Positions 1 to 7,862 are shown, counted from the first letter of the stretch. The stretch: 64,000 nt of DNA from DATGUP01 sp035301265 (GCA_035301265.1 DATGUP010000003.1:62001-126000); one strand, 5' to 3'. Translations and numbers: made by a program. The notes: generated from the letters alone by a model not told the origin.

Positions 1-85
1 TGTCGGAGCGATGATTGTACGGTCAGTAAAAGATGATCTCGGCTATTATATCAAGAAAGAAGAACTCGAAAGGGAGGCCGACTAA
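1..85 (+). CDS. ctaD: Cytochrome c oxidase (caa3) subunit I, C-terminal end only
   Basis: Only the last 27 codons are inside the window, read in the frame beginning at base 2 and ending at TAA 83-85. The visible tail contains MIVRSVKDDLGYY and is charged, as in the C-terminus of Bacillus CtaD after its last membrane helix. The identification rests mostly on position: ctaE starts one base after the stop codon, and ctaF and ctaG follow. Subunit I carries the heme-copper centre that reduces oxygen in the cytoplasmic membrane. Confidence 0.75.
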   Translation, partial: VGAMIVRSVKDDLGYYIKKEELEREAD

Positions 86-86
86 T

Positions 87-710
87 TTGAATCACGATCA
101 TACACTAAATCCAGAAACAATGCCGCAAGAGCCCGAAAAAGCCACCCTTGAGGGTAAAAATAAATTTCTTGGTCTATGGTTTTTCCTCGGCGGTGAAACG
201 GTTCTGTTTGCAAGCTTGTTCGGAACTTTCGTTGCTCTAAGAAACTCGACGGCTGGGGGACCGACATCTCAAGAGATGTTCGGTCTCGGCCTGGTCTTTA
301 TTATGACCGTCCTGCTGTTGACAAGTTCATTAACAAGTGTTTATGCGATTTATCACATGAAGAACAATAACTTTAAATTAATGCAGTTATGGCTCGGTAT
401 TACCGGTCTACTTGGTCTGGGATTTTTGAGTCTCGAAATTTATGAATTCGCGCATTATATAACGGATTATGGATTTACATTTCGCTCGTCTGCTTTCGGA
501 TCAGCGTTTTATACTCTTGTCGGCTTCCACGGTGGACATGTTATTTTTGGTGTTAGCTGGCTGATCACATTGCTGATTCGTAATGCTAAACGCGGTTTGA
601 ATTTATATAACGCGCCGAAGTTTTATATTTTCAGTCTTTATTGGCATTTTATTGATGTTGTTTGGGTCTTTGTGTTTACAGTGGTATATCTTATGGGAAA
701 GGTGGGCTAA
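87..710 (+). CDS. ctaE: Cytochrome c oxidase (caa3) subunit III
   Basis: A 207-residue subunit III of the heme-copper oxidase, the usual length of Bacillus CtaE. After a short polar N-terminus (LNHDHTLNPETM) there are five hydrophobic segments, beginning near residue 30 (FLGLWFFLGGETVLFASLF), with the family motif GFHGGHVIFG near residue 150. I chose the TTG at 87 because a GGGAGG SD lies at 72-77 and the longer frame from base 33 reads through the ctaD tail. The start sits one base after the ctaD stop, so translation is probably coupled. Subunit III stabilises subunit I and forms part of the membrane core of the oxidase. Confidence 0.93.
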   Translation: MNHDHTLNPETMPQEPEKATLEGKNKFLGLWFFLGGETVLFASLFGTFVALRNSTAGGPTSQEMFGLGLVFIMTVLLLTSSLTSVYAIYHMKNNNFKLMQLWLGITGLLGLGFLSLEIYEFAHYITDYGFTFRSSAFGSAFYTLVGFHGGHVIFGVSWLITLLIRNAKRGLNLYNAPKFYIFSLYWHFIDVVWVFVFTVVYLMGKVG

Positions 711-713
711 CCG

Positions 714-1037
714 ATGGAAAACACCAATTCCAACCAAAATCTCAATTCATTCCAAAAGCAAAAGAATAAAGAAGAAATGAAGAAACAGCTCATCTCTTTC
801 ACATTGATGATTGTCTTGACGCTTATCGCTTTTGCCATCGTAGCGATGGGGGCTATAGAAAAGATATACGTGATCCCGCTTCTTATCGTTCTTGCGGTTA
901 TTCAAGTCGGATTTCAGTTTTATTATTTTATGCATATGAAAGATAAAGATCATGGCATGCCTGCCACAATAATTTACGGTGGTGTATGGGCTGCTCTATT
1001 GACACTTGCAGGATTAGGTGTTGTATCATGGTGGTAA
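714..1037 (+). CDS. ctaF: Cytochrome c oxidase (caa3) subunit IV (CtaF)
   Basis: A 107-residue small membrane protein of the prokaryotic oxidase subunit IV family. A polar, lysine- and glutamine-rich N-terminus of about 25 residues is followed by three hydrophobic helices; the second ends in the family-like QFYYFMHMKDKDHG. It starts three bases after ctaE and is the last oxidase subunit gene. A stem-loop with a T-rich tail follows at 1062-1089. The family assists assembly and stability of the subunit I-III core in the membrane; it has no catalytic residues of its own. Confidence 0.9.
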   Translation: MENTNSNQNLNSFQKQKNKEEMKKQLISFTLMIVLTLIAFAIVAMGAIEKIYVIPLLIVLAVIQVGFQFYYFMHMKDKDHGMPATIIYGGVWAALLTLAGLGVVSWW

Positions 1038-1061
1038 AATAGGATATAGTTCGATTAATAA

Positions 1062-1090
1062 GGATTGGGAGTGACCCGATCCTTTCTTTG
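1062..1090 (+). terminator. Probable Rho-independent terminator after ctaF
   Basis: An 8-base stem (1062-1069 with 1075-1082, including one G-T pair) with a five-base loop is followed by TTTCTTT. It would end the cta structural gene transcript before ctaG. Confidence 0.55.
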
Positions 1091-1217
1091 TTAAAAGGCG
1101 GCTCAGTGTTTTCATAGTGAATGCCAATTATTGATAAATTGTCATAATTTATCTACCTAAAAGAGGACAAAAAGCGTTATACTTATAGGAACGATCCATA
1201 TGATGGAGTGATATTTT

Positions 1218-2126
1218 ATGTGGTTGGAATTACAAATTTTTGGTTTTCGAGCATTGTGGAGCCCTTATTTCTTTTTGTTTGTATTAGGACTTGGAATCCT
1301 GTATTTTCTTATAACCGGGCCATATCGAAAAAAATTTGGCGGAGATGTCGCTAAACCGACCGTTGCTCAACAATGGTTTTTTTATGTTGCTTTACTACTG
1401 TTATATGTTGTAAAAGGATCGCCCATTGATTTGTTAACACATATCATGCTATCAGCACATATGGCACAAATGGCCATTTATTATATAGTCTTTCCGATTT
1501 TGATTTTAAAAGGCATCCCAGAATGGATATGGCTGAAACTAATCAATCAACCGATTGTTCGTCCTTTGTTCCGATTGTTTACTAAACCGCTGATTTCACT
1601 GCTCTTATTCAATGGTCTGTTTTCGCTTTATCATATACCAGCCGTATTTGACTTTTCAAAATCGTCACAGTTAGCTCATTCATCGATATCCATTATCATA
1701 TTGATTGCAGCATTTATTATGTGGTGGCCTATCGTCGCTCCGATTCGTAAACACGATACTATACCGCCGCTTTTAAAAATGGCATATATCATCGGCGGAA
1801 CAATCCTTATCACACCTGCATGTGTCTTGATTATTTTTGCCGATAACCCACTGTTTGCTGCTTATGGGTCTGGAGGTGCCTGGATTCAGGCATTGAGCCT
1901 TTGTGTTCCAACAGATGTACTAGACGGTATTGCCAATGAGTTATCAGGTCCGGAAATGTTTTCGCCAATGAGCAGGATGGAAGATCAGCAACTAGGCGGC
2001 ATTGTTATGAAAATTATGCAAGAAATCGTGTATGGCATTATGATTGCGGAAATCTTTTTTAAAACGTTTTCTAAAGAAAGTAAAAAAATCGATCCTCTTC
2101 CAAAAAACGTATCGGAAACACGTTAA
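1218..2126 (+). CDS. ctaG: Cytochrome c oxidase assembly factor CtaG
   Basis: A 302-residue polytopic membrane protein of the caa3-type oxidase assembly family CtaG, the same length as Bacillus relatives. About seven hydrophobic segments are visible. The first half contains HIMLSAHMAQMAIYYIVFP, with the conserved histidine and methionine residues of the family. The gene has its own intergenic region of 180 bases after ctaF and a GATGGAGTGAT SD just before ATG 1218. Family knowledge: CtaG is needed to form active caa3 oxidase, probably in assembly of the copper centre. It is followed by a strong bidirectional terminator. Confidence 0.93.
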   Translation: MWLELQIFGFRALWSPYFFLFVLGLGILYFLITGPYRKKFGGDVAKPTVAQQWFFYVALLLLYVVKGSPIDLLTHIMLSAHMAQMAIYYIVFPILILKGIPEWIWLKLINQPIVRPLFRLFTKPLISLLLFNGLFSLYHIPAVFDFSKSSQLAHSSISIIILIAAFIMWWPIVAPIRKHDTIPPLLKMAYIIGGTILITPACVLIIFADNPLFAAYGSGGAWIQALSLCVPTDVLDGIANELSGPEMFSPMSRMEDQQLGGIVMKIMQEIVYGIMIAEIFFKTFSKESKKIDPLPKNVSETR

Positions 2127-2171
2127 TAATAAGTTTTTATCGTACAGTCAAGACTATCATTGAATATAAAT

Positions 2172-2212
2172 TAAAAGTGTGCAGACAAATCTGCACACGA
2201 TTATTATATTTT
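2172..2212. terminator. Bidirectional terminator between ctaG and the AI-2E family gene
   Basis: A perfect 9-base stem (GTGTGCAGA 2177-2185 with TCTGCACAC 2190-2198) has a four-base loop. The minus-strand side ends in TTTTAATTT and the plus-strand side runs into an AT-rich stretch. It separates two convergent genes. Confidence 0.8.
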
Positions 2213-3268
2213 TACATTCCATTTAATGATACCCGCTTCTTTTGCCGATGTAAAAACTATGACGACTAATGGTCCAAGTATAAATCCGAGTACGCCTAAC
2301 AGCTTAAGACCAAGAAACATTGCGATTAACGTTGCCAGCGGAGAAAGACCAATATGCTGGCCCATTAATTTAGGTTCAATCGTTCTTCGAATGATGAGTA
2401 GTATGCCGGCTAAAACCGTAAGTTTTACACCCATTTCGATATCCCCTGATAAAAACATAAACAATGCCCAAGGCCCAAGAATGATTATAGAGCCAACAAT
2501 TGGAATTAAATCGATGATCCAGATGATCAATGACATAATGAGAGCGACTTGTGGTGTAATCAAAAGCAACCCTGCTAGAGAGACTAAAAAAATGATGATG
2601 CTGACAAGAAATTGTGCTTTTAAAAAACCGAGAATGACGTCGGAGAGCCGTTCATTCATAAACGAAACTTTTCGTGCTGTTTCCTCTGTCAGCAAATGGT
2701 ATGCTTTCGTTTTTAAAACCGGCAATTCAAGCATAAACAAAAACAAGGCGATTAAGTAAACGAGAAAACTGATTAAATACTGCGGAACTTTAGCAAAAAT
2801 TTGCGCGATATTATCGAGTGTGATTTTCTCCTTTGCTGTTTGACTGAGTGCTGTAATATTTTCTTTTATGCTGCCTGTAACCTGTTCTACAAACTCGGAA
2901 GGTAGATTTTGCGCATAGTTTTCAAAGCGTGCTTCCCATTTCCGGTATCCTTCATTCAATTCATTAAAATAAATCGGGACGTTTTCAACAAAATGTACAA
3001 CTTGTGCCACGGCTTTTGTGACTACAAATGTGCCAAGAACGACTACAGCGATTAAGAAAAGAAAAAAAACAGTCATGACAGCTGTTTTTCTTTTTACTCG
3101 CATACGACGTTGCAACATTCGGACAGCCGGGTTCAAGATGAGCGCTGAAACAAACGCAACAATCAGCGGGATAGAAATAGGCAAAATGAAATAGAATGTT
3201 AATATAAGTATAATCGTCAATAAAATGAGGGACCACTGTCGCTTAGTAATGGAACGAAATAAGTGAAT
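2204..3268 (-). CDS. AI-2E family transporter / YtvI-like membrane protein, apparent ATT start
   Basis: A protein of about 354 residues from the AI-2E family exporter group (PF01594 type). It has a pair of N-terminal helices (LILTFYFILPISIPLIVAF), a central soluble segment of about 110 residues, and a C-terminal helical bundle with IIWIIDLIPIVGSIIILGPW, the conserved family signature. Substrate unknown; Bacillus relatives include the sporulation protein YtvI and several predicted permeases. The start is unusual. The frame is open up to a GTG at 3313 with no SD, whereas a clean GGAG (3277-3280) lies eight bases before an in-frame ATT at 3268. No ATG, GTG or TTG lies at the matching place. The gene is not part of the B. 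subtilis order between ctaG and ylbA, so it looks inserted. Confidence 0.85.
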   Translation of the reverse strand: MHLFRSITKRQWSLILLTIILILTFYFILPISIPLIVAFVSALILNPAVRMLQRRMRVKRKTAVMTVFFLFLIAVVVLGTFVVTKAVAQVVHFVENVPIYFNELNEGYRKWEARFENYAQNLPSEFVEQVTGSIKENITALSQTAKEKITLDNIAQIFAKVPQYLISFLVYLIALFLFMLELPVLKTKAYHLLTEETARKVSFMNERLSDVILGFLKAQFLVSIIIFLVSLAGLLLITPQVALIMSLIIWIIDLIPIVGSIIILGPWALFMFLSGDIEMGVKLTVLAGILLIIRRTIEPKLMGQHIGLSPLATLIAMFLGLKLLGVLGFILGPLVVIVFTSAKEAGIIKWNVKI

Positions 3269-3366
3269 GGGACAGTCTCCTTTCTTGCAATATCTATAAT
3301 AAAAATATAGCACTCATTTTAAAGTTTGAACAGACGCTAAATTTATTTTCAGCCTCCATTAAAATA

Positions 3367-3400
3367 AACCAGCTTGTCAATAATTGAAAACAAGCTGGTT
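3367..3400 (-). terminator. Rho-independent terminator of ylbA
   Basis: A perfect 10-base stem (AACCAGCTTG 3367-3376 with CAAGCTGGTT 3391-3400) has a 14-base loop. On the minus strand it is followed by TATTTTAA. Confidence 0.7.
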
Positions 3401-3410
3401 TCACGCACGT

Positions 3411-3776
3411 TTAATTTTTATACGCATCAATATCTTTTTTAACTTTTTCCAATAAATTATTAGCGCGTTCGATGAGGTTTTCTGGGAAATTTTCGTCTTC
3501 ACCATATTCTACACCGTGCGGATAGTAATGCTTTCCTAAAAGAGGTGTCATAAGTTTAATAACCGCATCGCCTTTGTCAACATCGCCTTCAGTCGCATAG
3601 CCTTGTACACGAATATAATATGTAACGTTCTTCTCGGTTGATCCGATTTTATAATCATACGTAACACGTTCGTAATCCCACTGGCTAGCCCGGATAAAGG
3701 CGTGATGCCCCATTAGTCGATCCAACGGCTTTATGTCGATGATCGTATCCTCTATTCCAGTATTTTCCAGTTTCAC
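3411..3776 (-). CDS. ylbA: YugN-like family protein YlbA
   Basis: A soluble protein of about 121 residues resembling the YugN-like family (PF08868). Recognisable features are the N-terminal KLENTGIEDTIIDIKPLD and a central RASQWDYERVTYDYKI. Its place after ctaG matches B. subtilis ylbA. I favour the GTG at 3776 because GAGGTG lies six bases before it; an alternative GTG at 3785 would add three residues but has no SD. The function is unknown; there are no membrane segments and no signal peptide. It is transcribed away from ylbC and ends in its own terminator. Confidence 0.75.
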   Translation of the reverse strand: MKLENTGIEDTIIDIKPLDRLMGHHAFIRASQWDYERVTYDYKIGSTEKNVTYYIRVQGYATEGDVDKGDAVIKLMTPLLGKHYYPHGVEYGEDENFPENLIERANNLLEKVKKDIDAYKN

Positions 3777-3938
3777 ATTGTTCACCTCGCAATTTATTCT
3801 TCACTCTTCAATCATAGTATGAAATGAATCAAGTTTCAATCAATACGGTGAAATATATACATGCACATTTTTGCATGAATCGGCTGCGGTCAAAATATAC
3901 ATGCCTATAACGATTTCTATCCTGGTAAAGGGGCTGGA

Positions 3939-4973
3939 ATGATGCGTGCCATACGAAAGCTTCTTGTTCTTTTTTTAATTGCAGTTGGAAGTTATCATGT
4001 TTTAGAGGAAATGAGCCAATGGAGTAACAAAACAAATGAACATTTGTTTCGTTCTTTGCATAAAAAGGAACATAAACTTGAATCAAAAGTATTGTCACAA
4101 AACGATAGTCTTTTCCAATGGATCGGAAGAGCTGTCGATACATTAGAGGAGGTATATGGTGAAGCGGATCATAAGCATTTAAGCGCTTATGGTTATACAT
4201 GGTGGGTGTATACCGATCAGACGGATCAATATATTCAATTTGGTATAGAAGATGAGAAGGTTGTAACCGTCTACACAGCGGGTCATTCAAAGGAAGCAGA
4301 ACCGGTACACATAGGGGACACATATGCAGAAGTAAATGAACAATTATCATTTGGAGACGCTGTAACGTATGATAATTTTACGTTTCGTTTAAATCAACAG
4401 GAAGAAAGGACTCGCCCTTTAGCAAAATTATCGAACAATGTTTTTATACAATGCTATTTTGATACTTTTACCAATCAATTAGCGGCCATGCGGATAGCAA
4501 CAGGTGATGTTTTATTAAAGCATAGTGCGTACGAAATCGCATATCGTGGAACGCTCCCTGAGTCGATTACTTTGAATAAGGATGAATGGTCTGAAGTAGA
4601 AAAAGGAATGGAAGAGCAACTATATGCGTTAACGAATATGGTTCGGAAACGATACGGGAAAGAGAGCTTAGAATGGGCGGCTGATGTTAGTGAAGTCGCT
4701 TTTCTACACAGCCAAGATATGAAGGAAAATGATTATTTTTCCCATTATGATTTAAATGGCAACGGACTAAAAGAACGGCTGTTAGAAAAAAATATTTATT
4801 ATGCTGAAGCGAGTGAAAATATCGCTGCTCAGTATCCCGATGCGCCGAGTGCTATGGCAGGATGGCTCAATAGTAAAAGTCATCGAGAGGCGTTGTTGAA
4901 CGAAACCTATACGCATATCGGTGTAGGCGTCTATCGTTTGTATTATACGCAAAATTTCCTTTCGGTTCCTTAA
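3939..4973 (+). CDS. ylbC: CAP (SCP) domain protein YlbC, membrane-anchored
   Basis: A 344-residue protein, like B. subtilis YlbC. A positively charged start and one hydrophobic stretch (LLVLFLIAVGSYHVL, residues 8-22) point to export or membrane anchoring. Residues of about 55-190 fit the CAP-associated N-terminal domain. Residues of about 215-340 form a CAP domain with LHSQDMKENDYFSHYD, ASENIAAQYP and HIGVGVYR, the usual histidine- and glutamate-containing core motifs. CAP proteins of Bacillus are extracytoplasmic and mostly of unknown biochemical activity. Start ATG 3939 or the adjacent ATG 3942; the SD is AAAGGGG. Confidence 0.87.
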   Translation: MMRAIRKLLVLFLIAVGSYHVLEEMSQWSNKTNEHLFRSLHKKEHKLESKVLSQNDSLFQWIGRAVDTLEEVYGEADHKHLSAYGYTWWVYTDQTDQYIQFGIEDEKVVTVYTAGHSKEAEPVHIGDTYAEVNEQLSFGDAVTYDNFTFRLNQQEERTRPLAKLSNNVFIQCYFDTFTNQLAAMRIATGDVLLKHSAYEIAYRGTLPESITLNKDEWSEVEKGMEEQLYALTNMVRKRYGKESLEWAADVSEVAFLHSQDMKENDYFSHYDLNGNGLKERLLEKNIYYAEASENIAAQYPDAPSAMAGWLNSKSHREALLNETYTHIGVGVYRLYYTQNFLSVP

Positions 4974-5055
4974 ATCAGTCTTTTTCGGCACAGTATCAGC
5001 CCATTGAGCATAAATTATAAATAGAAAATGATCTGACACTGCTGGGGTGAGAACA

Positions 5056-5445
5056 TTGACTGAAGAAAAATTACATCCAACTGTTCGAGAATTTAAAACC
5101 TTTTTGAACAAACACCCAAAATTGATCGAAATGGTTCGTTACAAAGGAAGGTCGTGGCAGGAGTATTATGAAAAATGGGTACTGCTTGGAGAAGACGATC
5201 CTTTTTGGGATTCGTATAAAGAAACAACCGAAACAAAAGAGGGCGGAAAAAAGACGGAAAAACAATCGGAATTGTTCAAACGATTGTTGAAGCTTGCGGA
5301 AAACATCGATTTGGAGAAAATACAGAGACAGGCACACCAGTTAAGCAATACGATTCACACCGTCCAGCAAGTCATCGGGCAATTTCAAGAAACTAAAAAT
5401 GATTTAGAGAGTGAGCGCGGATCGGACGATTGGCTTCGCGATTAA
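5056..5445 (+). CDS. ylbD: YlbD family protein (putative spore coat-associated)
   Basis: A 129-residue acidic, highly helical protein. The start LTEEKLHPTVREFKTFL and the segment RSWQEYYEKWVLLGEDDP are typical of YlbD. TTG 5056 is chosen because GGGGTG (5044-5049) lies at the right distance; a GTG at 5047 lies inside that SD. No signal peptide or enzyme motif is visible. YlbD family members are annotated as putative coat proteins, but I can only support the family, not the location. Its end lies 15 bases before the ylbE start, so the two are translated together. Confidence 0.82.
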   Translation: MTEEKLHPTVREFKTFLNKHPKLIEMVRYKGRSWQEYYEKWVLLGEDDPFWDSYKETTETKEGGKKTEKQSELFKRLLKLAENIDLEKIQRQAHQLSNTIHTVQQVIGQFQETKNDLESERGSDDWLRD

Positions 5446-5459
5446 GGGGTGAGAGCTTT

Positions 5460-5693
5460 ATGCAACCATACGTTTACGATTATTTATGGTCGCGTCCGGA
5501 TTTGTTGACTTTCATTCGTCACAATCCGATATGGTATCGCTATCTGACAAGAGATCCGGGAAGAATGCGTGAATTAGATAAAGAAGCCAAATACTATTTC
5601 GGAAAAACATTATCACAACGTCTCGAAAAAATAAGTGATCAAACAGATATGATCAACATGCTTATACTATTTGCCGATTCTATCAAGGATTAA
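5460..5693 (+). CDS. ylbE: YlbE-like protein
   Basis: A 77-residue soluble protein that starts MQPYVYDYLWSRPDLLTFI and has the tyrosine- and tryptophan-rich segment HNPIWYRYLTRDP, as in the YlbE-like family (79 residues in B. subtilis). ATG 5460 has the SD GGGGTGAG at 5446-5453. The open frame extends upstream to 5430 but overlaps ylbD without an SD. Function unknown. It lies between ylbD and ricF as in B. subtilis. Confidence 0.85.
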   Translation: MQPYVYDYLWSRPDLLTFIRHNPIWYRYLTRDPGRMRELDKEAKYYFGKTLSQRLEKISDQTDMINMLILFADSIKD

Positions 5694-5752
5694 TATTTTT
5701 AGTTTTCATAACGGATATAAACATGATACGATTAATTTAAGAGGTGATATAG

Positions 5753-6187
5753 TTGATTGCTAATATGGAGTATGTAAATATTCTGGACCGCTCCGAGAAA
5801 ATTGGACAAATGGTTTTAAAGTCAGATGTCATGGAAGCTTATCAAGAATCAAGGCGGGCGCTGAATAACGATCCAGAAGCTCAACAATTGATCAAAGCCT
5901 TTTTAGATACAAAAGAAGATTATGAAGATGTGCAGCGTTTTGGTCGCTATCACCCAGATTATTATGACATTATGAAAAGGGTTCGATCAGCAAAGCGCGC
6001 GATGGACATGAATGAAAAAGTGGCTGCGTTTAAGGTCGCAGAGCGCAATTTACAAAAGTTACTCGATGAGATCAGTGAATACATTGCTCATAGTACAAGC
6101 GAGCAAATTAAAGTTCCTAAAGATGGCGCTGCTCTTACAGACGGTGGATGCGGAAGTGGCGGAAAATGCGGTTGCAAAGCATCATAA
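5753..6187 (+). CDS. ricF: Y-complex / RicAFT subunit YlbF (RicF)
   Basis: A 144-residue helical protein matching YlbF. The core contains YEDVQRFGRYHPDYYDIMK, and the C-terminus has the cysteine cluster GGCGSGGKCGCKAS. In B. subtilis YlbF, YmcA and YaaT form a complex that carries iron-sulfur clusters, promotes RNase Y-dependent mRNA processing, and is needed for competence, sporulation and biofilm. The terminal cysteines seen here are the likely cluster ligands. TTG 5753 has GAGGTG six bases upstream; ATG 5765 is a possible alternative. ymcA and yaaT are not in this window. Confidence 0.92.
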   Translation: MIANMEYVNILDRSEKIGQMVLKSDVMEAYQESRRALNNDPEAQQLIKAFLDTKEDYEDVQRFGRYHPDYYDIMKRVRSAKRAMDMNEKVAAFKVAERNLQKLLDEISEYIAHSTSEQIKVPKDGAALTDGGCGSGGKCGCKAS

Positions 6188-6220
6188 CCAAAATTTTCAT
6201 AGGAGCTGCGTTGATGTAAA

Positions 6221-6496
6221 ATGAGACCAAAACGTCAAGGATTAATTGTTTGGTTTAAGCACATGAAAAATGTACGGCATATTAAACGCTACGGTCATTT
6301 ACTTTACGTATCAAAAAAGATGAAATATGCAGTCATCTACGTCGACCAAGCTGAGATCCAGGCCGTTGAGAATAAGCTGATGAAATATCCGTTTGTTTCG
6401 CGAGTCGAGCGTTCCAAAAAGCCGTTTCTCCGAACAGACTTTGAAAATAAAGAATCGGAAAAAGAAGAAGAACAAGATTACCGAATGGGGATTTAA
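6221..6496 (+). CDS. ylbG: YlbG family protein (DUF2129)
   Basis: A 91-residue protein that starts MRPKRQGLIVWFKHMKNVRH and has the DUF2129 pattern RYGHLLYVSKKMKYAVIYVD. The tail is acidic and charged (NKESEKEEEQD). It is predicted to be cytoplasmic; the role is unknown, and the gene regularly follows ylbF. An in-frame TGA at 6212-6214 means translation cannot start before ATG 6221, yet AGGAG (6201-6205) lies 15 bases away, unusually far. A start-stop ATGTAA at 6214-6219 sits at normal distance from that SD. A terminator follows. Confidence 0.85.
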   Translation: MRPKRQGLIVWFKHMKNVRHIKRYGHLLYVSKKMKYAVIYVDQAEIQAVENKLMKYPFVSRVERSKKPFLRTDFENKESEKEEEQDYRMGI

Positions 6497-6510
6497 CATT
6501 AAAAAGAAAA

Positions 6511-6545
6511 ACCTGCAGACAAATCTCTGCAGGTCTTTTTGTTTT
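6511..6545 (+). terminator. Rho-independent terminator after ylbG
   Basis: A perfect 9-base stem (ACCTGCAGA 6511-6519 with TCTGCAGGT 6526-6534) is followed by CTTTTTGTTTT. It ends the ylbC-to-ylbG group. Confidence 0.85.
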
Positions 6546-6624
6546 CCGTTTTGAAAACAAAAAGGCAAAGGGAGAGGAGAAACCGGAGGAAGAACTTATG
6601 GGGAAGTGTAAGTCTTCTCCGTTA

Positions 6625-6657
6625 TGAAACAATTAAGTATAACACTCAATTGTTTCA
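6625..6657. repeat. Perfect 10-base inverted repeat upstream of rsmD
   Basis: TGAAACAATT at 6625-6634 is repeated in inverse at 6648-6657 (AATTGTTTCA), with 13 bases between. There is no T-tract on either side, so it does not look like a terminator. An operator for a dimeric repressor or an mRNA hairpin is possible. It lies in the 273-base gap between ylbG and rsmD. Confidence 0.5.
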
Positions 6658-6769
6658 GTAATTCATTATGAACAAGTCGACAAAATATATACATGGACAG
6701 TTTAAAGTTTTTCTCATTCTGTTTTTATGGTAGGATAATGTCGTACAGATCCAAATTCGAGGTGGCAGT

Positions 6770-7321
6770 ATGCGTGTGATCGCAGGAAAGCTTAAAGGAA
6801 GACGCTTAAAGGCGGTTTCAGGTTATTCGACACGGCCGACAGCTGATAAGGTAAAAGAAGCCTTATTTCAAATAATCGGTCCTTATTTTAATGGTGGAAA
6901 ATGTCTCGATTTATATGCCGGCAGTGGTTCATTAGGCATTGAAGCCATTAGTCGGGGAATGGCAGAAAGTATTTTTGTTGATAAACACCCAAAAGCGGTA
7001 CATACAATTCGGGACAATTTGCAATCTCTTCAAATCGAGCAGCATGCTGAAGTGTTTTGCACTGAAGCGATGCGAGGGGTAAATGGAGTTGCGAAAAGAG
7101 GATTGCGATTCGATTTGATCTTGCTTGATCCGCCGTATGGAAAAATGGATTATAGCAAATTGTTTCATCAACTCATCAGCTTGCAATTGCTTAATGAAGG
7201 TGGGTTCGTCTATTGTGAGCACGATGCATCACAAAGCATGCCAGAATACGATTGCTTATCAAAAATTAAACAAAAATATTACGGTCGGACGACAGGTATA
7301 ACGATTTATCAAAAACAATAA
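6770..7321 (+). CDS. rsmD: 16S rRNA (guanine-N2)-methyltransferase RsmD
   Basis: A 183-residue class I methyltransferase (YlbH in B. subtilis) that methylates G966 (E. coli numbering) of 16S rRNA using S-adenosylmethionine. The start MRVIAGKLKGRRLK is the family signature. The SAM-binding loop DLYAGSGSLGIEA is at about residues 47-59, and the catalytic (D/N)PPY-type motif LLDPPYGK is near residue 120. ATG 6770 has the SD GAGGTGG. coaD follows after 15 bases, the common pairing in Bacillaceae. Confidence 0.95.
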   Translation: MRVIAGKLKGRRLKAVSGYSTRPTADKVKEALFQIIGPYFNGGKCLDLYAGSGSLGIEAISRGMAESIFVDKHPKAVHTIRDNLQSLQIEQHAEVFCTEAMRGVNGVAKRGLRFDLILLDPPYGKMDYSKLFHQLISLQLLNEGGFVYCEHDASQSMPEYDCLSKIKQKYYGRTTGITIYQKQ

Positions 7322-7336
7322 AGGGGGTGCTAGCCT

Positions 7337-7816
7337 TTGGAGAGGCTGGCAATATGTCCGGGAAGCTTTGACCCGGTAACATATGGACATTTAGACATCA
7401 TCCAGCGCGGTGCACGTATTTTTGATAAAATTATTGTCGTTGTTTTTAACAATCAATCAAAGCAACCATTATTTTCAGTGGAAGAGCGAATTGAACTTCT
7501 TCGTGAATGTACAAAAGATTGGCCAAATGTATCAGTGGATGCATCAGATGGTTTACTGATTGATTATGCCAGGAATGTAAAGGCCAACGTCGTTTTACGT
7601 GGACTGCGAGCTGTTAGTGATTTCGAATATGAACTGCAGATTACATCGATGAATCGAAAACTTGATGACGATATCGAAACGCTATTTATGATGACGAACA
7701 ACCAATATTCTTTTTTAAGTTCCAGTATTGTAAAAGAGGTAGCCAAATATAAAGGAAATATTTCCGATCTTGTTCCAGACGCCGTAGCGAAAGCGTTGTA
7801 TGACAAGTTTACATAA
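7337..7816 (+). CDS. coaD: Phosphopantetheine adenylyltransferase
   Basis: A 159-residue nucleotidyltransferase that joins 4'-phosphopantetheine and ATP to make dephospho-CoA, the fourth step of CoA synthesis. The N-terminus shows CPGSFDPVTYGH with the TYGH form of the (T/H)xGH ATP-binding motif at residues 15-18. LSSSIVKEVA near the C-terminus corresponds to the ISSTxxRE motif. The start is TTG 7337 with the SD AGGGGGTG. The dual-function gene coaBC, two steps earlier in the pathway, lies 47 kb further along in this window. Confidence 0.96.
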   Translation: MERLAICPGSFDPVTYGHLDIIQRGARIFDKIIVVVFNNQSKQPLFSVEERIELLRECTKDWPNVSVDASDGLLIDYARNVKANVVLRGLRAVSDFEYELQITSMNRKLDDDIETLFMMTNNQYSFLSSSIVKEVAKYKGNISDLVPDAVAKALYDKFT

Positions 7817-7862
7817 CAGAATTGTACGATCCTCGTAACGGCAAGACGGGTGTATTTGCATT

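Noticed and set aside
2226..2759. 177-codon open frame on the plus strand
   Set aside because: It is antisense to the AI-2E family gene, has no SD and no family-like composition, and the minus-strand protein is clearly real.
3829..4350. 173-codon minus-strand frame over the start of ylbC
   Set aside because: Antisense shadow with cysteine- and proline-rich random composition; YlbC on the plus strand is recognisable.
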